Positions 53,638 to 60,890 of a stretch of 64,000 bases of DNA are shown piece by piece; the stretch's first letter is position 1, and each line of letters begins with the position of its first letter. The notes beneath the pieces are model-generated. The model did not search any database. It saw only the letters and a program-made list of their open reading frames with translations, and was not told where the DNA came from. The DNA comes from Robertkochia aurantiaca. Its GTDB lineage: Bacteria > Bacteroidota > Bacteroidia > Flavobacteriales > Flavobacteriaceae. Location of the stretch: positions 1 through 64,000 of the forward strand of contig NZ_JAINZS010000006.1 of the NCBI RefSeq assembly GCF_020166495.1, given 5' to 3'. Both the position numbers and the translations under genes were made by a program.

Positions 53638-55002
53638 CTAAATCGTCATCGAAAACAGGCGGGTTTCAGGTTTGCTTTTCTGCAGCCGCATATCTAAGGC
53701 CATACAGACATTCCTGACAAAGGGTTTTCCGGCTTCCTTGATCTCAAGGTGATGTTCTCCGATCTCGATGAGGTCGTCCCGTTCCATCTCCCGCAGGCGA
53801 TCCAGCACCTTTGGAAGATCATTGAACCAGGCGGTGTCGTCTTTCCAGGTAGTGATATACTGGCACATCAGGTTAAGTATGTGCTGTCTGATGATCAGAT
53901 CTTCCTCTGTACAATGATGACCTCTGAAAACCGGAATGATACCACGGTCTACCAGATTCATATATTCTTCGATATTCTTGCTGTTCTGGGCGAATCCATA
54001 CCAGCTGTCGCTGATGCTTGATGCTCCAAGACCCAGCAGCATTTTGGTTTTTGAGGCGGTGTAACCCATGAAATTGCGATGCAGTTTACCTTTTCGCATG
54101 GATTGATACAAATGGTCGGAAGAAAGCGCGAAATGGTCCATCCCGATTTCGTGGTAGCCCAGTTCTAGTAACAGGGATTTCCCGACCTCATACAGTCGCC
54201 GTTTCTCTTCCCCCTCCGGAATATCTTCGTCTTTAAAGCCCCGTTGTCCGTTTCCTTTGATCCATGGCACATGTGCATAACTGTAAAACGCTATACGATC
54301 AGGCATCAGGGGGATCGTATTGTTTACGGTTTCAATAACATCAGAGGTGGTTTGAAAGGGGAGTCCGAAGACCAGGTCATGGCTTACAGAAGTGTAACCT
54401 ATTTCTCTTGCTGCCCTTGTCACATAGGCTACCTTTTCAAAAGGTTGTATGCGGTTGATCGCCTGCTGAACCACCGGGGAATAATCCTGCACCCCAAAGC
54501 TGACCCTTCTGAAGCCAACGTCGTAGAGCGCTTGCAGATGTTCATAGGTGGTGTTGTTAGGGTGTCCCTCGAAACTGAATTCATGATCAGGATCTTTTTC
54601 CGCATATCTGAAGATGCCGTTAATGAGTCTGCTGAGGTTTTCCGGACTAAAGAAAGTTGGTGTGCCGCCACCAAGGTGAATTTCCCTGATGATGGGCGTT
54701 CTTCCCAACAATTCGGCATAGAGTTTCCACTCTTTCAATATCGCAGCTATATACGGGTCTTCCACCTCGTGCCGCTTTGTAATGCGCTTGTGGCACCCGC
54801 AGAATGTACAAAGGCTTTCACAATAGGGAAGGTGAATATAGAGGCTGATTCCTTCCTCGGCGTTCGATTCACGAAATACCTTTTTACAGCTGTCGATCCA
54901 TTTCTGCTGTGAGAATGAATCGGTATTCCAGTACGGTACAGTAGGATAGCTGGTATAGCGGGGCCCCGGCACATTGTACTTTTGGATAAGGTTACCACAC
55001 AT
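53638..55002 (-). CDS. hemN: Oxygen-independent coproporphyrinogen III oxidase
   Basis: 454 residues. The radical-SAM cluster motif is CESLCTFC (Cys61, Cys65, Cys68) followed by GCH, with IHLGGGTPTFF, SFEGHPNNTT and ISCGVQD-like VSFGVQD strands. The N-terminal YTSYPTVPYW and C-terminal LRREMERDDLIEI-type HemN_C domain separate HemN from HemW. It makes protoporphyrinogen without oxygen, as needed for haem supply to cbb3 oxidase in microaerobic cells. An Fnr-type site lies upstream. Confidence 0.96.
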   Translation of the reverse strand: MCGNLIQKYNVPGPRYTSYPTVPYWNTDSFSQQKWIDSCKKVFRESNAEEGISLYIHLPYCESLCTFCGCHKRITKRHEVEDPYIAAILKEWKLYAELLGRTPIIREIHLGGGTPTFFSPENLSRLINGIFRYAEKDPDHEFSFEGHPNNTTYEHLQALYDVGFRRVSFGVQDYSPVVQQAINRIQPFEKVAYVTRAAREIGYTSVSHDLVFGLPFQTTSDVIETVNNTIPLMPDRIAFYSYAHVPWIKGNGQRGFKDEDIPEGEEKRRLYEVGKSLLLELGYHEIGMDHFALSSDHLYQSMRKGKLHRNFMGYTASKTKMLLGLGASSISDSWYGFAQNSKNIEEYMNLVDRGIIPVFRGHHCTEEDLIIRQHILNLMCQYITTWKDDTAWFNDLPKVLDRLREMERDDLIEIGEHHLEIKEAGKPFVRNVCMALDMRLQKSKPETRLFSMTI

Positions 55003-55021
55003 GATAATTGACTTTATGGGT

Positions 55022-55065
55022 CAAAGTTAATGGGTCACCTTTCTTTACAGAATGATAAATGTCAG
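55022..55065 (-). promoter_or_regulatory. Fnr-type activator site plus consensus -7 box before hemN
   Basis: On the minus strand CTGACATTTATCAT (55052-55065) is centred 29.5 bases upstream of TAACTTTG (55022-55029), a perfect -7 box. No -33 box. The leader to the ATG is about 15 bases. Confidence 0.82.
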
Positions 55066-55175
55066 CTGGCCGAAAATATTCAGAAAAAGCACTTTGGGTT
55101 ACAGGCATGCGCATTTACCTGTGCTCGGCTTTTCATGCCTCGACAGGTTTCTATAGTCCGCATGCTTTTTTAATT

Positions 55176-55337
55176 TTAGCTTTTTCGGCGGCCGGTCACT
55201 AGAGAGACAATGAACAATACAATAAAAATGAAGAATAAGATTTTAGCGATAGACGCTGCTCCTTCAGCGATTCCACCAAAACCAAAAACGGCAGCTACAA
55301 TTGCCAGAATGATAAAAATAACGGTCCAACGTAACAT
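55176..55337 (-). CDS. DUF1328 (YtjA-like) small membrane protein
   Basis: 53 residues beginning [20 protein letters not shown], then [21 protein letters not shown] and a basic end (TGRRKS). Two helices and the [15 protein letters not shown] signature define the DUF1328 family of small stress-related membrane proteins; the function is unknown. It lies between hemN and the amine oxidase and is transcribed on its own. Confidence 0.92.
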   Translation of the reverse strand: MLRWTVIFIILAIVAAVFGFGGIAEGAASIAKILFFIFIVLFIVSLVTGRRKS

Positions 55338-55449
55338 GTTTGTTTATTTTTAAGGTTGATATACAGTAAGTTACAAAATTTTATGAACTGATTATTGCAT
55401 CCTGAATTAAGTTTTTGAAAAATCTAAAGATCTTTGAATTAAAAAGCAG

Positions 55450-56490
55450 ATGAAGACAGATGTGATCATTATTGGAGCCGGACTTTCAGGACTCACCCTT
55501 TCCTACCGTTTAAAGAAGAGAGGAATTTCTTCATTGCTGTTGGAAGGCAGAGACCTGCCAGGAGGACGAATTCGCACTCTGTTGTCGGAAGGGGAGCCGC
55601 CTGTTGAGATGGGCGCCACCTGGTTCGGGGAGCAACATCAGCACCTGAAAGCGTTGATCGATGACCTGAATCTGTCTTATTTTCCGCAATATATGAAGGG
55701 AAAGGCGTTTTATCAGAGTTCTTCCATGGTTCCTGCGCAGGCAATTGACCTTCCGCCCCAGCAAAGCAGTTACCGGATTTCCGGAGGAAGTATATCGTTT
55801 ATTGACCGTTTGTTAAAGGAAGCGGGACCTGTTTATTACAATAAGAGGGTTGATCGTATTGAGGTCAATTCTGAGGGGGTCACCTCCCATGCGGGAGAAG
55901 AAGGCTACGATGCTGAAAGAGTTGCCGTATGCCTGCCCCCTCAACTCGCCGTGAACAAGATACAGGTAGATGGGGTGGTCAACCGGGAGCTGGAAGCCGT
56001 GATGCGAAGCACTCATACCTGGATGCAGGAATCGGTGAAAGTGGCGGTGACTTTTAAAAGGCCTTTCTGGAGAGAAAAGGGCTGGTCGGGTACCCTCTTC
56101 AGCAATACCGGTCCTGTAACTGAATTATACGATCATTCAGATGTAAATGGAGAACATTTCGCCTTATGCGGATTCATGCAGCCGGCTTTCAGGAATTTGC
56201 CGGTTTCCGAACGGGAAAAAATAGTGATCGCTCAATTGCGATCGGTTTTCGGCGATGAGGTCAGTAAGTATATGAATTATTACGATACAGCCTGGGCCAG
56301 GGAATCAATGACTGCGACCGAACCCCTGCCTGATCTTTTTCCTCATCAGCATAACGGTCATGTGCTCTATGACCAATGGTGGGTAAAAGACCGCATTATT
56401 TTGGGTGGTTCAGAAACCTCTCCCGTTTTCGGAGGGTATATGGAAGGTGCGGTATATGCCGCCGGTCGCCTGGCACAGCAACTCAGTTGA
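55450..56490 (+). CDS. FAD-dependent amine oxidase family protein
   Basis: 346 residues. The dinucleotide-binding motif IIGAGLSGLTLSYRLKKRG (6-24) with RDLPGGRIRT, then an MAO-type body (EMGATWFGEQH, MQESVKVAVTFKRPFW) and a C-terminal FAD loop (GGSETSPVFGGYMEGAVYAAGRLA). It would oxidise an amine or phytoene-like substrate; shorter than eukaryotic MAO (about 500) but normal for bacterial members. Its stop overlaps the convergent LuxR-type gene by eight bases. Confidence 0.88.
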   Translation: MKTDVIIIGAGLSGLTLSYRLKKRGISSLLLEGRDLPGGRIRTLLSEGEPPVEMGATWFGEQHQHLKALIDDLNLSYFPQYMKGKAFYQSSSMVPAQAIDLPPQQSSYRISGGSISFIDRLLKEAGPVYYNKRVDRIEVNSEGVTSHAGEEGYDAERVAVCLPPQLAVNKIQVDGVVNRELEAVMRSTHTWMQESVKVAVTFKRPFWREKGWSGTLFSNTGPVTELYDHSDVNGEHFALCGFMQPAFRNLPVSEREKIVIAQLRSVFGDEVSKYMNYYDTAWARESMTATEPLPDLFPHQHNGHVLYDQWWVKDRIILGGSETSPVFGGYMEGAVYAAGRLAQQLS

Positions 56491-57286
56491 GCCATCCGTG
56501 CATGAGCACATCTGCGATCAGCTCAGGGGTGTTTTTAAACCCTGATTTCTGAAGCATGTTCCGCCTGTGGGTTTTTACCGTGTGGGTTGACAGGAACAAT
56601 CGTTCTGAGATCTGTTCGGTGGTATAGCCTTTAATCAGGTAGCCCAGTATTTCCTTCTCCCGTTTACTCATGTTATAAGGGGCCGGATCAGCTTCCTTAT
56701 TTTCTTCCGGAGGTATAAATCGACCTTCGTTCACGGGGATGTTGTGGTATGATTTTCCGCCCTTCAGGTGTATAAAAGAGACGGTTTGCAGTTGGGGTAT
56801 TTTAAGGTAGCTGATATCTGAGTGCACGCTGAGTGCATGTTCTACCAATCCCTCGTCGTTCAGGTTCAATATAGAAGCCTGATGCAGCATGGTGCGCCGG
56901 TGTCCCTGGGCATCTATAGCCTGGTAAACGTATACCAGCTTATAGTCCAGCCGGTGCTCCCTTCCTAAAAAGCGATGAAAAAAATCCTGGATAACCTGTT
57001 CTTTCAGGTGTACCATCTCCATTTCCTCTTCCGGACTGGTTTTGAGAATGTCTTTCATACTCACCTCTTCCGGATCCATGCCGGTGAATATTTTCACCTC
57101 AGGGGATACATAGTCCAGTTCGAGGTTGTGCAGGTTGAGTACGTAGAAATAGCAATTACCCGGTGCAAAAAGTGCAGAGAAGCGTTTCAGCTGATCAGAG
57201 ATCTGAAAACGCTGGTACTGTGAAACATGTTGAGAATAATGCTCTTTCCAGAAGGAGAGCACTTCTTCCTTCTTCCTAAGGGCCAT
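56483..57286 (-). CDS. PAS-like LuxR-family response regulator
   Basis: 267 residues. The N-terminal two thirds resemble a PAS fold (YVLNLHNLELDYVSPEVKIFTGMDPEEVS, then YQAIDAQGHRRTMLHQASIL), and the C-terminus is a LuxR helix-turn-helix (MSKREKEILGYLIKGYTTEQISERL, STHTVKTHRRN). It has no phosphoacceptor receiver domain. It is transcribed away from the curli operon that starts 0.76 kb upstream, the position of CsgD in E. coli, so it may be its regulator (inferred). Confidence 0.9.
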   Translation of the reverse strand: MALRKKEEVLSFWKEHYSQHVSQYQRFQISDQLKRFSALFAPGNCYFYVLNLHNLELDYVSPEVKIFTGMDPEEVSMKDILKTSPEEEMEMVHLKEQVIQDFFHRFLGREHRLDYKLVYVYQAIDAQGHRRTMLHQASILNLNDEGLVEHALSVHSDISYLKIPQLQTVSFIHLKGGKSYHNIPVNEGRFIPPEENKEADPAPYNMSKREKEILGYLIKGYTTEQISERLFLSTHTVKTHRRNMLQKSGFKNTPELIADVLMHGWLN

Positions 57287-57362
57287 AGTGGTTCAGTCGG
57301 TTAGTTTTTTCCGGCCGGAATATAATGTTATCGAAAAAAATACCTACAAAGAGGTATATGAA

Positions 57363-57500
57363 ATGGCGAATAAAATCGTCAACTTGCTAACCCTAAATGA
57401 ACAAGGCATTTTTTTAGTTAATGGTGCCTTACCATTACAGGGAAACAGAAACACAGCTTTGTTCCTGAAACACATGAACTTAGAGCTCAACCATTTCTGA
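57363..57500 (+). CDS. Possible small ORF, 45 residues
   Basis: Opens with ATG (MANKIVNLLTLNEQGIFL) in an A-rich context and ends before the long gap to csgA. No family recognised, and no RBS-like signal. It may encode a peptide or be chance; it lies between the regulator and the curlin genes. A TACCT/AGGTA hairpin lies just upstream. Confidence 0.3.
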   Translation: MANKIVNLLTLNEQGIFLVNGALPLQGNRNTALFLKHMNLELNHF

Positions 57501-58047
57501 AAGACCTGTAAATACTGGGATAACGGCGAATTACTATCTGGGGGGAAGTGATTCGCCTTTCCTTTTGCATGAAAATTTTTCCCTGTATTTTCCTTATTGC
57601 TTAAAAAACAAATATTCTTACGGAAAACCGTAGTTACATCAATATTTGAAGTAAGAATTTTATCTATTATTTTATAAAATCCGCTTACAGAAAAAATTGA
57701 CGTTTCATCTAAGAATTGAAGAAAATATGTGATGTTCTTCTATCTTGGGTAGGCGTTTGAAAAAGACCAGGTTTTGAAGCCAGATTTCAGGCGCGCCCAT
57801 CATCTTACCTGCCTGCCGCACCCCGGCAGATCTTCCCCGCTTATTCCGGTTCCGCCGGTTCAACTTTTGGTATTCCCCCCTTCATACATTTTAGATGTCA
57901 TACGCATTTTGGTATGCATTGCTATCGGTTTTGAACTGACGACAAATGAGATAGTTATTAGCTAAGATATGACCCCCGCTTATTGAATTGATTATAGCAC
58001 AAAAGCGAATCATTAATTAACTAATTCTAATCTTTAAACTTTTACAA
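57501..58047. other. 547-base gap upstream of the curli operon
   Basis: No gene. A promoter-like pair, TTG (57716-57718) and TATCTTGG (57741-57748, one mismatch to TAnnTTTG), lies about 300 bases before the curlin start. A CTGCCG/CGGCAG hairpin (57813-57829) and a CATAC/GTATG hairpin (57900-57917) lie between, so a long structured leader is possible. Confidence 0.45.
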
Positions 58048-59088
58048 ATGAAAAAAGTGATTTTTTGCGCTGCGGCGCTGATTTTTGGGACTACGATGTA
58101 TGCCCAGAGTAACGAGAGTTACGTAGAACAAGTTAGTGGGGGCGGCAGTGCCGGAAACACCGCTAATATCACACAAACCGGAGTAGATAACTATTCGAAT
58201 TCTTTCCAGAACGGGTGGAATAATACTACAACTGTAAACCAGCAAGGAAAGGATCATAGTTCTGATATTGAAGTTGGAGGAACCAACGGATTCACCGGGA
58301 ACATGGTTAAGGTGACCCAGAAAGGGAAGGATAATATGTCTTCTGTTGATATTTCAGGTAATGGGAACGATGTAAATGTTTCCCAGTCTGGAACCGCCAA
58401 CAATAACAACAATAGGGGAGAAATTTCTGCCGTGAGCGGACCTGGGTTTAACAATGGAGAAGATGTTGTTGACATTATTGGAGATGACAATGAAGTGGAT
58501 CTGGATCAGCATAACGCTTTTGCCGATGCACGATTTAAGGTGCAAGGTGATAAAAACTATGCCAAAACAGATCAGACCAATAGTTTTGCTGGTATAGCTA
58601 ACGTGTATCAGAATGGTGATAACAACGAAAGTTATATCACCCAAAATGGAGCGAATAACGCCGCCTACACAGATCAGGTTGGTAACTGGAACGATAGTAG
58701 AGTACTTCAGATTGGTGGAAGTCCTTCTGTTAACAATACTGCTGTAACTTCTCAAACAGGTGATTACAATGATAGTCGTGTAAGGCAAGAAGGAATCAAT
58801 AATAAAGCCTTTGCCACTCAAACCGGGGTGAATAATTACAGCAATGTAAAACAAACCGGAGATGCTCCTTCTGGTGCGGTAACAAATAATGTGGCTGAGA
58901 CATACCAACATGGTTATGGAGCTGGAAACAGCAGTAAGATTACTCAGACAGGTATTTTAAACTTCGCTAAGACTACACAGTCTGGTTCAAATATGAGTAC
59001 CGTAATACAAACAGGCGAAAGTCATTCTTCTACCGTAATGCAAAGCGGTGTTGGAAATGCTACCACTGTTATTCAGTCTGACATGTAA
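58048..59088 (+). CDS. csgA: Curlin-like amyloid subunit (CsgA-like)
   Basis: 346 residues. A signal peptide (MKKVIFCAAALIFGTTMYAQ) is followed by about a dozen imperfect repeats of 20-25 residues that carry Gln/Asn/Gly/Ser at fixed places (NTANITQTGVDNYSNSFQ, TVNQQGKDHSSDI, KVTQKGKDNMSSVD, YVTQNGANNAAYTDQVGN, VIQTGESHSSTVMQSGVGN). The QxGxxNxxxxxQ spacing is that of curlin repeats, but the protein is more than twice the length of E. coli CsgA. It would form a surface amyloid fibre. Followed by a terminator-like hairpin and a second curlin-like gene. Confidence 0.88.
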   Translation: MKKVIFCAAALIFGTTMYAQSNESYVEQVSGGGSAGNTANITQTGVDNYSNSFQNGWNNTTTVNQQGKDHSSDIEVGGTNGFTGNMVKVTQKGKDNMSSVDISGNGNDVNVSQSGTANNNNNRGEISAVSGPGFNNGEDVVDIIGDDNEVDLDQHNAFADARFKVQGDKNYAKTDQTNSFAGIANVYQNGDNNESYITQNGANNAAYTDQVGNWNDSRVLQIGGSPSVNNTAVTSQTGDYNDSRVRQEGINNKAFATQTGVNNYSNVKQTGDAPSGAVTNNVAETYQHGYGAGNSSKITQTGILNFAKTTQSGSNMSTVIQTGESHSSTVMQSGVGNATTVIQSDM

Positions 59089-59106
59089 TCCATGCAGGTT
59101 AAACTA

Positions 59107-59144
59107 AAAAAATGTAGCGGTGGTTTATTGCCGCTACATTTTTT
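59107..59144 (+). terminator. Attenuating terminator between curlin genes
   Basis: A 14-base stem AAAAAATGTAGCGG/CCGCTACATTTTTT with a ten-base loop and a T-run begins 19 bases after the curlin stop. Partial read-through would make the first curlin in excess of the downstream secretion genes. Confidence 0.85.
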
Positions 59145-59157
59145 ATCTTTTAATTAT

Positions 59158-59670
59158 ATGAAAAACATAACATTAATAATTGTAATATTTTGTTGTTTGC
59201 CAGTATTCTTGGTTGGACAAACATATGCAGAGAAAAGTGAGGTGATTGAAGATGCCAGGAGCATTGATAGAAGTGTACAATTAAATTTGGTGAGTAATCA
59301 AAACAGCACCTCTCCAGCTAGGACTATTTCTAATAATAACATATTTATTAAACAAATTGGTATTAACAATACGGCTACCGTTGCAAATGTTTCAAACTCC
59401 TCTAAAATTGAGATTGAACAAAACGGAAATAAAAACGAAGCAGGCCTTTACCTTCAGGCTGAACGTATTCAGTATCGCCTGCAACAATTAGGAGATGATC
59501 ATAAGTATTTACATTTTAATAATAGCAATCCTGAACTGATCAACGTGAATGCTATTCAGAACGGAAACGGTACCGATATTATCATTCATGGGAAGAACAG
59601 CCTTTCTGAAAAACTGAAGATCAATATGAACGGTAATGCGCGGTCTCTGATCATCAGGAACTTTAACTAA
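59158..59670 (+). CDS. csgB: Curlin-like minor subunit (CsgB-like)
   Basis: 170 residues from the ATG at 59158. The signal peptide is MKNITLIIVIFCCLPVFLVGQ. Three or so curlin-like units follow (NIFIKQIGINNTATVANV, KIEIEQNGNKNEAG, INVNAIQNGNGTDIIIHG), fewer and more divergent than in the first curlin. By analogy with CsgB it could nucleate fibre growth; that is inferred. Its stop codon is in frame with the next gene, 12 bases upstream of the TTG start. Confidence 0.75.
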   Translation: MKNITLIIVIFCCLPVFLVGQTYAEKSEVIEDARSIDRSVQLNLVSNQNSTSPARTISNNNIFIKQIGINNTATVANVSNSSKIEIEQNGNKNEAGLYLQAERIQYRLQQLGDDHKYLHFNNSNPELINVNAIQNGNGTDIIIHGKNSLSEKLKINMNGNARSLIIRNFN

Positions 59671-59682
59671 AAAACTACAAAT

Positions 59683-60480
59683 TTGTCGCCCCTCAGAAAC
59701 ATATGGTTATTATGTCTTGTCGCCGGATTCCTGATTCCGGCATTGTCGTATGCACAAGTCATGAATACCGAGGTGGAAGCCGAGATCGATCTGCAGTCAA
59801 AAGACCGCTTTATTCGCATCAAGGGGTTTGCCACCAATAAAACCGACATCAATCGCAGCCTGCGATATGAACTCTCAGTCATAAAAACCGATTCTGCATC
59901 AGGCAACCGTTCTAAAAATCAGCAACAGGGCCGTTTTGTGATCGGTCCCCAGGAGAAACGCAGCCTTTCAGAAACCACTATCAATGCCGGTCAGAACGAC
60001 CGCACGATCATTTTTTTACTGTTGTATGAAGGTGATCGGGTGATCGGGCAGGATCGCATCGTGCTCAATGGTTTTGAAGGCGAAGATGAACTGGAACCGC
60101 TGGTGATCGAAAGAGAAGAACTGACCAAACAGCCCTCAGAGCAGGCGGTTCCCAAAGAGAAGCAAAACGACGGGGTCACCCTTCGTGGGGTGGTGGTGGA
60201 AGATACCAAGACCAAACCCGGGAGTGATTTTTACCAGATGTTTTATTCTTCTTATCTGGCAAATAATGTCAATGGAGAACGCATTATACGCGTGGTCGAA
60301 AAACTGGCCATGGGGCGCAGTACCAAGATCCAGATATGGGCCGAACAAGACCTCATATTTGAGTTCTTTGTGAATCCCAGGGAAGAATACCTGAAACAAA
60401 TGAGTGAACAGGCGATCTTCAGGGTACGACGGTATTTCCAGACCCTGAAGGCGCGACAAAACCAACAACAAAAATACTGA
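59683..60480 (+). CDS. csgE: CsgC/CsgH-CsgE fusion curli assembly protein
   Basis: 265 residues; TTG at 59683 is the only start that keeps the signal peptide (WLLCLVAGFLIPALSYAQ). Residues 28-130 align with the CsgC/CsgH curli chaperone fold (LRYELSVIKTDSASGNRSKN, FVIGPQEKRSLSETTINAG), lacking CsgC's CxC. Residues 165-258 are CsgE (GVVVEDTKTKPGSDFYQMF, AEQDLIFEFFVNPREEY). One protein thus seems to prevent early aggregation and cap the CsgG secretion channel. Linker 131-163 is acidic and Pro/Gln rich. Confidence 0.85.
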   Translation: MSPLRNIWLLCLVAGFLIPALSYAQVMNTEVEAEIDLQSKDRFIRIKGFATNKTDINRSLRYELSVIKTDSASGNRSKNQQQGRFVIGPQEKRSLSETTINAGQNDRTIIFLLLYEGDRVIGQDRIVLNGFEGEDELEPLVIEREELTKQPSEQAVPKEKQNDGVTLRGVVVEDTKTKPGSDFYQMFYSSYLANNVNGERIIRVVEKLAMGRSTKIQIWAEQDLIFEFFVNPREEYLKQMSEQAIFRVRRYFQTLKARQNQQQKY

Positions 60481-60488
60481 TAGCTGTT

Positions 60489-60884
60489 ATGAAACAAGTC
60501 CTAACGATCTTATTGTGTATGCTGGCAGGAAGCATCTACAGCCAGCAGCTCACCTATAAGCCTAAAAACCCGGCTTTTGGGGGAGATACTTTTAATTACC
60601 AATGGTTGCTAAATTCAGCCAACGCACAGAATTCCTTTACCGATCCTGCGAGAAGAGATGAAGAGCGCAGTGAGCTGGAAGATTTCCAGGAAAGCCTGAA
60701 CCGACAGGTGCTGGGGCAGCTTACCCGTAACATTTTCACCTCCCAGCTGGGCGAAGGTTTGCAGGAAGGTACCTTTAATGTGGGTAGCCTCGTGCTTGAA
60801 GTTTTTGAAACAGGCGAAGGATTCGTCATTAACATTTTAGACACCAATACAGGAGAACAAACCCAAGTCATCGTACCTAACTAA
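60489..60884 (+). CDS. csgF: Curli assembly protein CsgF
   Basis: 131 residues, signal peptide to SIYSQ. The N-terminal LTYKPKNPAFGGDTFNYQWL then LLNSANAQNSFTDP matches CsgF, whose N-terminus plugs into CsgG and positions the nucleator outside. Normal length. It lies eight bases after csgE and six before csgG. Confidence 0.95.
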   Translation: MKQVLTILLCMLAGSIYSQQLTYKPKNPAFGGDTFNYQWLLNSANAQNSFTDPARRDEERSELEDFQESLNRQVLGQLTRNIFTSQLGEGLQEGTFNVGSLVLEVFETGEGFVINILDTNTGEQTQVIVPN

Positions 60885-60890
60885 ACCTCT

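Noticed and set aside
57501-58047. A small RNA gene between the regulator and curlin
   Set aside because: Hairpins are present but there is no clear promoter-terminator pair; a long leader is as likely.
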